From the NCBI RefSeq assembly GCF_944384765.1, contig NZ_CALWUM010000019.1:1-39855 (forward strand): DNA of 39,855 bases. Direction: 5' to 3'. Source of the DNA: an uncultured Agathobaculum sp. (GTDB lineage Bacteria; Bacillota; Clostridia; Oscillospirales; Butyricicoccaceae). Under the pieces are notes generated by a model. The model saw only the letters and a list, made by a program, of their open reading frames with translations. It searched no databases and had not been told where the DNA came from. This document shows, piece after piece, positions 15,014 to 23,648 of this stretch (position 1 is its first letter; every line of letters starts with the position of its first letter). The position numbers and the translations under genes were made by a program.

Positions 15014-16417
15014 ATGTTGATCGAGATGCTCACGCGCGCAAACGACGCGGCGCGCGCCCTGCTCTGGGGTCCGCCCCTGCTCGCGCTGCTGGTGGGCACG
15101 GGGCTGTATTTTACCCTGCGCACCCATGTGTTCCAGCTGCGTCACTGCGGGCTGTGGCTGCGCAAAACCCTGCTGTCCTGCTTTGGCGGGGCGGGACGGC
15201 GCGCGGGCGGCGCACACGCAGTCTCACCCTTTGCCGCCATGTGCACCGCGCTGGCGGCTTCGGCGGGCACGGGCAACATCGCAGGCGTCGCGACCGCGCT
15301 GGCCATCGGCGGGCCGGGCGCGATCTTCTGGATGTGGATATCCGCATTTTTCGGCATGATGACCGCGTTTGCCGAAAACACGCTCGGCATGCTCTACCGC
15401 GAGCGAGGGCCGGACGGCGCCCCGCGCGGCGGACCGATGTATTACCTGAAAAAAGGCCTGCACAGCCCGGCGCTCGCCGGGGCGTTTGCACTGTTCTGCG
15501 TACTCGCCTCGTTCGGCGTGGGCAACATGAGCCAGTGCAACTCGATTGCCGGCGGGCTGGCGGGCGTGTTCGGCGTGCCGCCGCGCGCGACCGCGCTGGC
15601 AACCGCTGTGCTGCTCGCTTTGGCGCTGCTCGGCGGGCTGCGGCGCATCACGCGTGTGACCGAGGCGCTCGTGCCCTGCATGGCGCTGTTTTATCTGGGC
15701 GGCGCGCTCGCGGTGCTGTGGTGCTGCCGCGCAAACCTTCCACAGGCCTGTGGACAGATTGTGTCGGCGGCGTTCGACTGGCGCGCGGGCGCGGGCGGCG
15801 CGGCGGGCTATGGCATGATGCAGGCCATCCGCGTGGGCGTGTCGCGCGGGGTGTTTTCCAACGAGGCCGGGCTGGGCTCGTCGGTCATGGTGCACACGGC
15901 GGCGGACGCGGCCGAGCCCTGCGAGCAGGGTATGTGGGCGGTGTTTGAGGTGTTTGCGGATACCATCGTCATGTGCACGCTGACTGCGCTCGTCATTCTG
16001 GCGAGCGGGGTCTATCAGCCGCTGCTGTACGGCCTTGCGGCGGGCACGCCGCTCGCTGACCGCCTGCTCACCGGCGCGCAGCTGACCGCGGCGGCGTTTT
16101 CCGCCGCGCTCGGCCCGGCGGGCGGCTGGTTTGTCGCGGTGTCGCTTGCGCTGTTTGCCTTTTCCACCCTGCTGGGCTGGTCGTATTACGGACAGCGCGC
16201 GGTGGAATACCTGTTCGGCTCCAGCGCCGTGCCGGTTTACAAGACGCTCTTTATCGCCGCGGCCGCCGCGGGGTGCGTGATGCAGCTCGACCTTGCCTGG
16301 GCGCTGTCCGACACGTTTAATGCCCTGATGGCGCTGCCCAACCTCGCGGGCGTCATCGCGCTGCGCGGCGAGGTGCTCGCGGCCTGGCGACGCTACCGCC
16401 GCGCAAATCATATTTGA
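15014..16417 (+). CDS. Alanine/glycine:cation symporter (AGCS family)
   Basis: A 467-residue sodium- or proton-coupled amino-acid symporter with about 10-11 transmembrane segments. AGCS hallmarks are visible: ALAASAGTGNIAGVATA in the first third, MTAFAENTLGMLYR with GGPMYYL after it, and SRGVFSNEAGLGSS in the middle. It likely takes up alanine or glycine. The start at 15014 follows GGAGGGATC. It lies divergent to dus and upstream of two further transporters but has no clear promoter of its own; the 134-nt gap holds a possible TATAGT at about 14986. No convincing terminator follows. Confidence 0.93.
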   Translation: MLIEMLTRANDAARALLWGPPLLALLVGTGLYFTLRTHVFQLRHCGLWLRKTLLSCFGGAGRRAGGAHAVSPFAAMCTALAASAGTGNIAGVATALAIGGPGAIFWMWISAFFGMMTAFAENTLGMLYRERGPDGAPRGGPMYYLKKGLHSPALAGAFALFCVLASFGVGNMSQCNSIAGGLAGVFGVPPRATALATAVLLALALLGGLRRITRVTEALVPCMALFYLGGALAVLWCCRANLPQACGQIVSAAFDWRAGAGGAAGYGMMQAIRVGVSRGVFSNEAGLGSSVMVHTAADAAEPCEQGMWAVFEVFADTIVMCTLTALVILASGVYQPLLYGLAAGTPLADRLLTGAQLTAAAFSAALGPAGGWFVAVSLALFAFSTLLGWSYYGQRAVEYLFGSSAVPVYKTLFIAAAAAGCVMQLDLAWALSDTFNALMALPNLAGVIALRGEVLAAWRRYRRANHI

Positions 16418-16498
16418 CAATTCGCGCCGCGTTTGCGCGCGTCCGACACGCAGTTTGCACAAAATTAGTGTTTTCCCCCGCAAAAAGCGTTTTTAGCC

Positions 16499-16527
16499 TT
16501 GTCAATCCGGGGGAATCCATATAGAAT
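16499..16527 (+). promoter_or_regulatory. Promoter of the NhaC-family transporter
   Basis: TTGTCA (16499-16504), a 17-nt spacer and TAGAAT (16522-16527), 53 nt before the start codon. Each box matches five of six consensus positions. Confidence 0.65.
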
Positions 16528-16580
16528 AGAAGGGACTTGCAAGAGAGAGAAAACAATCCTGCAAAAGGGGGAAAAGAGAA

Positions 16581-18080
16581 ATGGATCTGACTGCAACCGT
16601 GTGGACGCTGCTGCCGCCGGTGATCGCCATTGCGCTGGCGCTCATCACCAAGGAGGTCTACTCCTCGCTGCTGATCGGCATTCTGGCGGGCGGTCTGCTG
16701 CTGAACGGCTTCAACCCGCTGCACGCGGTCGAGACCACGTTCGAGGTCATGGGAAGCAAGCTCGGGGAGAACATCAACATCTGTATTTTCCTGGTGCTGC
16801 TGGGCATTCTGGTTTCGCTCGTCACGAAATCGGGCGCGTCGCGCGCCTATGGCAACTGGGCGTCCCAAACCATCCGCAGCCGGCGCGGCGCGGCGTATGC
16901 CACCTCCTTTCTCGGCATCTTTATTTTTGTCGACGATTATTTCAACTGCCTGACCGTGGGCACGGTCATGCGCCCGGTGACCGATCGCTACCATGTCACC
17001 CGCGCCAAGCTCGCTTATATCATCGACGCGACTGCTGCACCCGTGTGCATCATTGCGCCGATCTCGAGCTGGGCGGCCGCAGTCGGCTCGTCCCTGCCCG
17101 AGTCGAGCACCATGGACGGTTTTTCGCTGTTTTTGCAGACCATCCCGATGAACCTTTACGCGCTGCTGACCATCGGCTTTCTGATCTGGCTGATGGGCGC
17201 GGACTTTGACTTCGGCCCGATGGCCCGCTATGAGCGCGAGCACGCAAACGATGACCTGACCGAGGGCGAGCAGACCCATGTGGTCGGCGGCGCGGGCAAG
17301 GTATACGACCTTATCCTGCCGATCTGCGTGCTGATCGTGCTGTGCATCGCGGGTATGCTGTATACCGGCGGCATTTTCGAGGGCGCAGGCGTGATCGAAG
17401 CGTTTGCAAACTGCGACTCTTCAACGGCGCTCGTGCTCGGCTCGTTCTTTACGCTGGTTTTCACCTTCCTGCTGTACATCCCGCGGGGGATCCTGACCTT
17501 CGGCCAGTTCTGCGAGGCGTTTACCGAGGGCTTTAAGGCCATGGTGCCCGCCATCCTGATCCTGACCCTGGCCTGGACGCTGTCCGGCGTGTGCGCGGAG
17601 GACTATCTGAACATCGGCGGCTTTGTCTCCTCGCTGGTGAGCGCGCAGTCCATGGTCGCCATGTTCATGCCTGCGATCTTTTTCCTGATCGCGCTCGGCC
17701 TTGCGTTTGCAACCGGCACCTCGTGGGGCACGTTCGGTATCCTCATCCCGATCGCGGTCGCAGTATTCGGCGATGCGCCCGGCACCATGCTGGTGATGAC
17801 GGTCGCGGCCTGCCTGTCCGGCGCGGTGTGCGGCGATCATGTCTCCCCGATCTCGGATACCACCATCCTCGCCTCCGCGGGCGCGCAGTGCAACCACATC
17901 GACCATGTCTCCACCCAGATGCCCTATGCGCTGCTGATCGCGGCGATCAGCTTTGTGGGCTTTCTGGTGGGCGGCATCACGGGCAACGGCTTTGTCGCGC
18001 TCGTGCTCGGCATTGCGCTGCTGGTCGGCATGATCCTGGTGATCACCGCGCGGCATAACCGCGAGCAGGCAAGGCAGTAA
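16581..18080 (+). CDS. NhaC-family Na+/H+ antiporter-like transporter
   Basis: A 499-residue polytopic membrane protein of the NhaC/ion-transporter superfamily. Signature stretches are FIFVDDYFNCLTVG, CIIAPISSWAAAVG, GTSWGTFGILIP and CGDHVSPISDTTILAS, the last two being the conserved transport-path motifs of the C-terminal half. It may exchange Na+ for H+, or an amine or organic acid as some NhaC relatives do; no substrate assignment is possible. GGGGGAAAAGAG precedes the ATG. It has its own promoter and a GC-rich hairpin downstream. Confidence 0.9.
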   Translation: MDLTATVWTLLPPVIAIALALITKEVYSSLLIGILAGGLLLNGFNPLHAVETTFEVMGSKLGENINICIFLVLLGILVSLVTKSGASRAYGNWASQTIRSRRGAAYATSFLGIFIFVDDYFNCLTVGTVMRPVTDRYHVTRAKLAYIIDATAAPVCIIAPISSWAAAVGSSLPESSTMDGFSLFLQTIPMNLYALLTIGFLIWLMGADFDFGPMARYEREHANDDLTEGEQTHVVGGAGKVYDLILPICVLIVLCIAGMLYTGGIFEGAGVIEAFANCDSSTALVLGSFFTLVFTFLLYIPRGILTFGQFCEAFTEGFKAMVPAILILTLAWTLSGVCAEDYLNIGGFVSSLVSAQSMVAMFMPAIFFLIALGLAFATGTSWGTFGILIPIAVAVFGDAPGTMLVMTVAACLSGAVCGDHVSPISDTTILASAGAQCNHIDHVSTQMPYALLIAAISFVGFLVGGITGNGFVALVLGIALLVGMILVITARHNREQARQ

Positions 18081-18104
18081 CCCCCCAACAAGTTTACAAC
18101 CGGC

Positions 18105-18129
18105 GGCTCCCCCTTGATGCGGGGGAGCC
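18105..18129 (+). terminator. GC-rich hairpin after the NhaC-family gene
   Basis: GGCTCCCCC and GGGGGAGCC form a perfect 9-bp stem with a 7-nt loop, 25 nt after the stop codon. There is no T-tract, so it may be a weak terminator or an mRNA-stabilising stem. Confidence 0.5.
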
Positions 18130-18227
18130 TCGGTCTGTCCGGGTGAGGCGGCTGTCCCGCGCCGCCCGGCAAAAATTCGCTGCAAGCAAAGGCTTGCGGC
18201 GAGATCAAATGAAAGAAGGAATTTCCG

Positions 18228-19586
18228 TTGACTACCGACCTGACCGAAGGCAAACCTTCCAAAAAGCTGTTCTGGTTCTCGATCCCGCTACTGCTCAGCG
18301 TCGCGTTCCAGCAGCTTTACCAGATGGCCGACTCCATGATCGTCGGCCGCTTCGCCATCACGCCCGAGGCGGGCGAGCTTGCGCTCGCCGCCGTCGGCGC
18401 AAGCTATCCGATCACCCAGCTGTTTGTGGCCGTGGCGACCGGCGTCAACATCGGCACGAGCGTGCTGGTCTCCCAGCTGTTCGGTGCCAAGCGCTATGTG
18501 CGCATGAAAACCGCGGTCTCGACCGCGCTCGTCACCACCGCGGTGATCGCGCTGCTGCTGACCGTGATCGGCGTGGCCGCGACCGACGGCATGATGGCCG
18601 CGCTTCAGACCCCGGCGAACATCTTTGACGACGGCGCGCTCTACCTGCGCGTGTACGAGTTCGGCCTGTTGTTCCTGTTCCTTTATAATGTGTGCACGGG
18701 CATTTTCAACGCCATGGGCGACAGCCGTACCCCGCTCATCCTGCTGATCATCTCCTCGGTCAGCAACGTGGTGCTCGACCTGATCTTTGTCGCGGTGTTC
18801 CACTGGGATGTTGCAGGCGTCGCCTGGGCGACTTTCATCGCGCAGGGCGCGTCTGGCGTGCTGGCGTTTTTCCTGCTGCTGCGCCGCGTGCGCGGATTTG
18901 ACACGCACGGACATTTCCTGTTCTTTTCGCCCGAAATGCTGCGCCGCCTGACCAATTACGCGGTCCCGTCCATCGCGCAGCAGAGCTTTGTCTCGGTCGG
19001 CAACGTCATCATCCAGTATTACGTCAACCTGTGCGGCGCGACGGTCATCGCGGGTTATTCGGCTGCGACCAAGGTCAATATGTTCGCGCTGACCTGCTGT
19101 ATGTCGTTTGCCTCCGGCCTGTCCAGCTATGTGGCGCAGAACATAGGCGCGCGCAAGCTCGACCGCGTCGGTCCCGGCCTCAAGGCGGGCGCGCTGTTCT
19201 CGCTCGGCCTTGCGGCGGTGTTCATGGTGGTCTACCTGCTGTTCGCCGGCCAGCTGATCGGCCTGTTCATCCCCGCGGGCAGCGCCTCGGGCGTCTCGGT
19301 GGTGGGACGGCAGTATCTATACATCCTGGTGCCGTTCTATTTTATCGTGTGCATCAAGTTTGTGTGCGACAGCGTGCTGCGCGGCGCGGGCGCGATGCGG
19401 CCGTTTATGGTCACGACCTTCTCCGACCTCATCCTGCGCGTGGGCTTTTCGGCCATCCTGTATCATGTGATGGGGAGCGAGCTGGGCATCTGGCTGTCCT
19501 GGCCGATCGGCTGGTTCCTCGGCACGAGCCTGTCGGTGTTCTTCTACAAGACCGGCGCGTGGAAGCGCAACCTGCCGAATCTGTAA
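18228..19586 (+). CDS. MATE-family efflux transporter (TTG start)
   Basis: A 452-residue multidrug and toxic compound extrusion protein with 12 predicted transmembrane helices in two related halves. The N-terminal SIPLLLSVAFQQLYQMADSM and the MGDSRTPLILLII stretch are typical of the DinF/NorM-like branch. It should export cationic compounds using Na+ or H+. The start is a TTG preceded by AAGAAGGA at 7-8 nt; no in-frame ATG or GTG gives the complete first helix. The 147-nt gap before it shows no clear promoter, so it may be read from the NhaC-family unit. A strong terminator follows. Confidence 0.92.
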   Translation: MTTDLTEGKPSKKLFWFSIPLLLSVAFQQLYQMADSMIVGRFAITPEAGELALAAVGASYPITQLFVAVATGVNIGTSVLVSQLFGAKRYVRMKTAVSTALVTTAVIALLLTVIGVAATDGMMAALQTPANIFDDGALYLRVYEFGLLFLFLYNVCTGIFNAMGDSRTPLILLIISSVSNVVLDLIFVAVFHWDVAGVAWATFIAQGASGVLAFFLLLRRVRGFDTHGHFLFFSPEMLRRLTNYAVPSIAQQSFVSVGNVIIQYYVNLCGATVIAGYSAATKVNMFALTCCMSFASGLSSYVAQNIGARKLDRVGPGLKAGALFSLGLAAVFMVVYLLFAGQLIGLFIPAGSASGVSVVGRQYLYILVPFYFIVCIKFVCDSVLRGAGAMRPFMVTTFSDLILRVGFSAILYHVMGSELGIWLSWPIGWFLGTSLSVFFYKTGAWKRNLPNL

Positions 19587-19598
19587 CATTTGCGTCCC

Positions 19599-19629
19599 AA
19601 AGGGCCTGCCTAAACGGCAGGCCCTTTTT
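19599..19629 (+). terminator. Terminator of the MATE gene
   Basis: AAGGGCCTGCC and GGCAGGCCCTT form a stem around TAAAC followed by TTTTT, 13 nt after the stop codon. Confidence 0.9.
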
Positions 19630-19739
19630 GCATCGGCCGGAAAGGGCAAAGGGATGTGCCTGCGGCTTCCGCGCATCAGCGCCGTTTCATTCTTCGTTTA
19701 TGAAGCGGTGAGACTCCGTCGCCGCGGAAGAAAAGCGGG

Positions 19740-19779
19740 AGAGAAAAGAAAATGGCTGCCGCATGATGCGGCAGCCATT
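19740..19779 (-). terminator. Terminator of the secreted-protein gene
   Basis: A 14-bp perfect inverted repeat (AATGGCTGCCGCAT and complement, 19751-19779) is followed on the minus strand by TTCTTTTCT. It lies 92 nt after the stop of the minus-strand gene and faces the MATE terminator. Confidence 0.8.
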
Positions 19780-19870
19780 GCTGTTATTTGCCGGGTATGG
19801 CGGCAGGCGCAGACGAAAAGTGGCGGACGGCCAAAGCAGGCCGCCATACTACTGCGCTGCGGCAAAGCGC

Positions 19871-21337
19871 TCACACCGTTGGCGCATGGTTGTAGTCGGT
19901 CACACCGTTTGCAAGCATCCAGTCGAGTTTGCTGTCGAGCAGCGTGGCGATCGCGGCGCTTTCCGTTCCACGGCGGCGGATGACCAGCGCCTGCAGGTCA
20001 AGTAGGTCGTTATAGGTCAAAGAGGGATAGTCACCATCCATCATGGAGCCATCCGGCAGATAGGCATAATACAGGCTGCCGTTTGCCATCAGCCAGCGGT
20101 CGGCTGTCAGTTCGATGCCACGCACCATGCGGTCGGCAAAGAGGGCAAAACGGTCATCCCCGGTCACCTCGGTCAGCCGGTAGAGAAAGACGGCCTCGGA
20201 GGCGTGGTGGTTGAGCGAGCTGTGCGTGATGCGGTTTACCCCGTTCGGGTGCCAGTAATCTGCAACCAGCCAGCCCTCATTTTCCCCGGAACCGAAGGCG
20301 AAGTGGTTTGTAGAAGCAAACTCCATCAAAAAGTCCGCATAGCGGATGACGCGGTCCAGCCATTCGGTCACGCCGAAGTTTTCCGCGGCATTGAGGTTGG
20401 CCAGCCAGAAATCTGTGTTGAAGCGTGTGTCGAAATAGCCGGGGTCGATGTTATAATCGCCCTTGAGCCATTCGCTGCCTGCCTGCGAGGGGATGAAGCC
20501 GTATTCGTTTTGCTTTTCGCGCATGATGTCGATCATGGCGAGACCGAGCGCACGGCTGGCGGGATCGCCGGCGTTGCGTGCCATCTTGCCCGCAATATGC
20601 GCGGCGGGCAGCGGATAAAAATAGTTTTCTCCGGTGGGGTAATACGAGCTGGGCGCGGTGTAATAATAACCGTCGCAGCACCAGCGGTTGGCATCGGTAA
20701 AGCGGTAGTTGGACCAGCGCGCAAGCGAGACAGGATCGGTCCAGTCGATTAGCAGCTGATCCGAAAGCAGCACGAGGAAGTCGCTGTATGTCCCGGCAGA
20801 CAGCGCGGCGGTCGACAGCGTAAGCATATAACCACCGTTCACCGGCCGGATGGACAGCGTGCCGTCCGCATCTGGCAGGTATTCGATCATCCCGTTTCCA
20901 TGGCCGGTGTAGGTGAGCGGCGTGACCAGGATGGCCTCGACCTGATCGGTGCGCACGAAATACATCCCCCTGCCGAGCGTCAGCCCGTCTTCGATGGGGA
21001 TTTCCGTCCAGCTGTCCTCCGCAAGCGAATAGCTGCGCACCAGCCCTGTGGTGCCGGGCAGCGCGTACTGTGCGACGGACTGCGCCTTGCTCTCCGCGCC
21101 TTGCGGGGCGATGCGGCCCATATATACGGTGCATCCCGCGGTATCCGTATAGGTGCGCAGCTGCTGGACGGCATCCCGGCTGTTCGCCGTGGCATCTGTC
21201 CGCGTGACAGCGCCGAGCGAGGTCGTGAACGCTTGCACGCGGGCGGTTTCGGTCCAGTCCTGAAAGCCGGTGCAGTAGCCGGTGAGCGTCAGGACGCTAT
21301 ACAGTGCAGCGGTCAGGATAAGCTGGAGTGGGTTCAT
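19871..21337 (-). CDS. Secreted or membrane-anchored protein of unknown function
   Basis: A 488-residue protein with one N-terminal hydrophobic signal (about residues 3-22) and no further membrane segments. Residues 25-210 look beta-rich. From about residue 225 the protein is helical and aromatic-rich, with blocks such as NYFYPLPAAHIAGKMA, YFDTRFNTDFWLANL and THSSLNHHASEAVFLYRL. Their spacing resembles an alpha/alpha-toroid, the fold of several glycosidases, lyases and glucuronyl C5-epimerases. I do not recognise the exact family and no catalytic residues can be assigned. AGGAGG lies 7 nt before the ATG. It is a single-gene unit with a possible -10 (TATACT, 21377-21372) upstream and a terminator downstream. 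Confidence 0.75.
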   Translation of the reverse strand: MNPLQLILTAALYSVLTLTGYCTGFQDWTETARVQAFTTSLGAVTRTDATANSRDAVQQLRTYTDTAGCTVYMGRIAPQGAESKAQSVAQYALPGTTGLVRSYSLAEDSWTEIPIEDGLTLGRGMYFVRTDQVEAILVTPLTYTGHGNGMIEYLPDADGTLSIRPVNGGYMLTLSTAALSAGTYSDFLVLLSDQLLIDWTDPVSLARWSNYRFTDANRWCCDGYYYTAPSSYYPTGENYFYPLPAAHIAGKMARNAGDPASRALGLAMIDIMREKQNEYGFIPSQAGSEWLKGDYNIDPGYFDTRFNTDFWLANLNAAENFGVTEWLDRVIRYADFLMEFASTNHFAFGSGENEGWLVADYWHPNGVNRITHSSLNHHASEAVFLYRLTEVTGDDRFALFADRMVRGIELTADRWLMANGSLYYAYLPDGSMMDGDYPSLTYNDLLDLQALVIRRRGTESAAIATLLDSKLDWMLANGVTDYNHAPTV

Positions 21338-21733
21338 ATCATCGCCTCCTAATTCATGGTAATCTAACGCCAGTATAGCATATTTTGCAGAAAATTGGAA
21401 GATGAAACGGTGCGCCGGATTATCCGGAGAGAACAGCGGCAGGCATAGTGTGCCCGGTGTGGGGTGCTTTGTTCCACACAAAGATGAGACGAACCCCGTC
21501 GGTGGACATGGGTGCCGGCAGGGTTCGCTGAACTGGGACTACGGCTGCGCCGGTTCTCTTTCAAGCTGTTCCTTGATGAAGCGAGCGGGCCGGGATGGCC
21601 ATTCGTAAAGACGCAAAACGCATTGCCCGCGTCCCGTACCGCGCACGCACGAATGTTTCAACCCGCTTGCTGTCCGGCCGGAACCGCCCGGCGCGCAGGA
21701 TACCGTGCTACTGCGCCCGCAGGGGCAAGAAAC
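21338..21733. other. Intergenic region without a recognisable gene
   Basis: About 400 bp between two minus-strand genes. It contains the candidate -10 box for the secreted-protein gene (21372-21377) and a long imperfect hairpin whose arms CGAACCCC and GGGTTCG lie near 21490 and 21521. Short open frames are present on both strands but lack ribosome binding sites and known motifs. Confidence 0.45.
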
Positions 21734-21780
21734 GAAAAAAACGCGCCGCCGGCTGTCCTAAAGGAGCAGCAGGCGGCGCG
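21734..21780 (-). terminator. Terminator of the ECF S-component gene
   Basis: CGCGCCGCC (21742-21750) pairs with GGCGGCGCG (21772-21780) and is followed on the minus strand by a run of seven T and CGTTTCTT. It lies 38 nt after the stop codon. Confidence 0.85.
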
Positions 21781-21817
21781 TCCGCTTGGTTGGAAAACCC
21801 GGGCCGGACGGCTGTGG

Positions 21818-22375
21818 TTACGGCTGTACAGCCTCAGCCTGTTTGCGCGAAAAGCGCACAAGACCGGTCTTATCGAGCGCGACCATGAGCGCCGGGATGA
21901 ACACCAGCTGCAGGATAATGCCGGGGATGGCGGTTAGCACCGCGCCGGACAGGAACAGCTGCCAGGTGAAGGCTTCACCGGCAACGCCGGTCATGATCAC
22001 GCGCACCACGCCCCATACCACGCGGCCCGCCACCATGGCGATGAGCAGCGAGCGGTAGAGCGAGAAAATGCACTTCCAGCGCGAGCGGCTGTACAGCAGG
22101 CCGATGACAAGGCCGTAGGTCAGCAGCTCAAAGGACATGGCGACCGCGGTCAGCAGCGGCGGCATGCCGAACAGCACATAGCGCAGCATGGGCAGGATCA
22201 GGCCGACCGCAGCGCCGTACTGCCAGCCGCACAGCAGGCCGCAGAGCAGCACCGGCAGGTGCATCGGCAGCAGCATGCTGCCGATCTGGGGGATCTGGCC
22301 GGTGAAAAAGGGCAGCACCAGGCCGAGGGCCAGGAACATGGCGGCCAGAACAAGGGTTTTCGTGTTTTGTTTCAT
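21818..22375 (-). CDS. ECF transporter substrate-binding (S) component
   Basis: A 185-residue membrane protein with six predicted helices, of the S-component type of energy-coupling-factor vitamin transporters. The N-terminal KTLVLAAMFLALGLVLPFF and the following IGSMLLPMHLPVLLCG segment are characteristic. The S component gives substrate specificity and relies on EcfA, EcfA' and EcfT encoded elsewhere. The vitamin cannot be named, since no riboswitch or pathway gene is adjacent. GAGGAG lies upstream; the ATG at 22375 has better spacing than one 12 nt before it. A 6-bp hairpin (22425-22441) occurs in the leader. Confidence 0.88.
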   Translation of the reverse strand: MKQNTKTLVLAAMFLALGLVLPFFTGQIPQIGSMLLPMHLPVLLCGLLCGWQYGAAVGLILPMLRYVLFGMPPLLTAVAMSFELLTYGLVIGLLYSRSRWKCIFSLYRSLLIAMVAGRVVWGVVRVIMTGVAGEAFTWQLFLSGAVLTAIPGIILQLVFIPALMVALDKTGLVRFSRKQAEAVQP

Positions 22376-22454
22376 GTGATGCATTCTCCTCAAAATAGAT
22401 TACGGCCTGCCTTCTGGCGCCGCACCGCCTTCCTGGCGGTATTTTCAGGAGAGC

Positions 22455-22489
22455 TTGGAAAGAAAACAGCCCCCTTCATGGCGGGCTGT
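22455..22489 (-). terminator. Terminator of the DUF3842 gene
   Basis: ACAGCCC (22466-22472) and GGGCTGT (22483-22489) form a stem followed on the minus strand by TTTCTTTCC. It lies 21 nt after the stop codon. Confidence 0.75.
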
Positions 22490-22509
22490 CAAAAGCAGGG
22501 AAGCGGGTT

Positions 22510-22944
22510 TTACTCGGTCAGCAGCCGCACCGCAAGATCGGCGGCGCGGTGCAGGTATTCATCCAGCCGGAGGCCCTCCGATCCGGCGACGTGAATGCCG
22601 CAGGTGGAAGAGGGGATGAGCACCTTGTGTGCGCGGGCGCCCGAGACCGAGGCCGACATGGCGGGCGAAACCTCGCCCATGATGCCGTTTGCCATAATGA
22701 TCCCCACAGGCCCCGCGATCAGGTCGGCCTGTGCGGCGTTATAGCACACCGCATTTTCGCCCGTCGCCCCGCGCGCAGCGCCGGCCTTGAGCATAGCGCT
22801 GGTGGCGAGCGAGTTGGTGCCGACGCAGCACAGCTCGCAGTCCGCCGGCAGGCGCGGGCGCAGCAGCTTGACCAGCTGGCTGCCGATGCCGCCGCCCTGT
22901 CCGTCGATTACGAGAACCAGGCGCGTGCTGGAATGGGTACCCAT
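22510..22944 (-). CDS. DUF3842 family protein
   Basis: A 144-residue protein of the DUF3842 family, common in Clostridia and without a known function. It opens with VLVIDGQGGGIGSQLVKLL, a Rossmann-like glycine-rich loop, and contains PVGIIMANGIMGEVSPAMSA and KVLIPSSTCGIHVAG in the second half. A nucleotide- or cofactor-binding role is plausible but not shown. GGAGG lies 8 nt before the ATG. It has its own promoter and terminator. Confidence 0.88.
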   Translation of the reverse strand: MGTHSSTRLVLVIDGQGGGIGSQLVKLLRPRLPADCELCCVGTNSLATSAMLKAGAARGATGENAVCYNAAQADLIAGPVGIIMANGIMGEVSPAMSASVSGARAHKVLIPSSTCGIHVAGSEGLRLDEYLHRAADLAVRLLTE

Positions 22945-22984
22945 GGGAAAAACCTCCGAAATCTCTGCTTTTTGTTATAATATC

Positions 22985-23013
22985 ATTATACCATGTCCGA
23001 GTGCGGACGTAAA
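22985..23013 (-). promoter_or_regulatory. Promoter of the DUF3842 gene with internal inverted repeat
   Basis: Minus-strand TTTACG (23013-23008), a 17-nt spacer and TATAAT (22990-22985). The spacer holds the inverted repeat GTCCG-AGTG-CGGAC (22995-23008), a candidate repressor site. Confidence 0.6.
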
Positions 23014-23050
23014 GCGCGGTTTCGCACCGCGCGCGGGCAAAAGACCGGCC

Positions 23051-23524
23051 TCAGCCGCGGTTTTTCTCGCGGAACAGCAGACCGAAAATGCGGCGCACGA
23101 GCGGGCCGGCAAAAAAGAACTGCCAGATGAGCGCCATGGGGAAGTTGAGGAAGGTGGTCTGGATCCAGGTGGACAGCACGCCCGGCTGGATGCCGCCCTT
23201 GAACAGCAGGGTGGCGATCAGGCTCATGGACGGGCACATCATCCACACGGATGCGGCCGAGATCGCGAGCATGATCGGGGTCGGGCCGGACTCGGCGGGA
23301 TTTACCAGGCGGAACGCAATCACCTTGGACAGGCGGCCGACGATGATCAGCTCGAGCAGGATGGCCGCAAGCGTCATGACCGGCCACTCGCCCAGCGCCA
23401 TGGCGAACACCTCATCGCGCAGGCCGCCGGTTTCGAGCGAAATGTTGTAGCACACCATGCCGTACACCATGACGGCAGCCATCAGAAAGGTGAAAATTAC
23501 GTCCTGAAATTTGTTTTTGGGCAT
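23051..23524 (-). CDS. DUF2798 family membrane protein
   Basis: A 157-residue protein with four predicted transmembrane helices, matching the DUF2798 family in its start MPKNKFQDVIFTFLMA, the MVYGMVCYNI segment and MMCPSMSLIATLLF. Function is unknown. GAGGAG lies 12-13 nt before the ATG, a long but workable distance. A near-consensus promoter lies about 125 nt upstream, but an intrinsic terminator stands between promoter and gene, so expression is probably controlled by readthrough. Confidence 0.88.
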   Translation of the reverse strand: MPKNKFQDVIFTFLMAAVMVYGMVCYNISLETGGLRDEVFAMALGEWPVMTLAAILLELIIVGRLSKVIAFRLVNPAESGPTPIMLAISAASVWMMCPSMSLIATLLFKGGIQPGVLSTWIQTTFLNFPMALIWQFFFAGPLVRRIFGLLFREKNRG

Positions 23525-23576
23525 CGGTTGTTCAGTCTCCTCTTTTTCAAATCGATTTTTCTGCGGCGCAGAGCGC

Positions 23577-23616
23577 AAAAAAAGGACGCAGGGAAACTTT
23601 CGTTTCACTGCGTCCT
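23577..23616 (-). terminator. Leader terminator (attenuator) before the DUF2798 gene
   Basis: AGGACGCAG (23616-23608) pairs with CTGCGTCCT (23591-23583); after one mismatch GAAAC pairs with GTTTC around a GAAA tetraloop. Seven T follow. It lies about 30 nt after the predicted transcript start and 52 nt before the coding region, so it should stop transcription unless relieved. Confidence 0.85.
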
Positions 23617-23637
23617 AAAGACTCGCTCCACTACCAT
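23605..23637 (-). CDS. Candidate 10-codon leader ORF
   Basis: An open frame MVVERVFRTQ begins within a few nucleotides of the predicted transcript start and ends with TGA inside the 5' arm of the attenuator stem. There is no room for a Shine-Dalgarno site, so it would be read as a leaderless message. A ribosome on these codons would block the stem. Translation is hypothetical. Confidence 0.35.
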   Translation of the reverse strand: MVVERVFRTQ

Positions 23638-23648
23638 TAATTGTGTCC

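Noticed and set aside
15224..16483. 419-codon minus-strand frame
   Set aside because: Antisense to the AGCS transporter, low-complexity Arg/His composition, no start signals.
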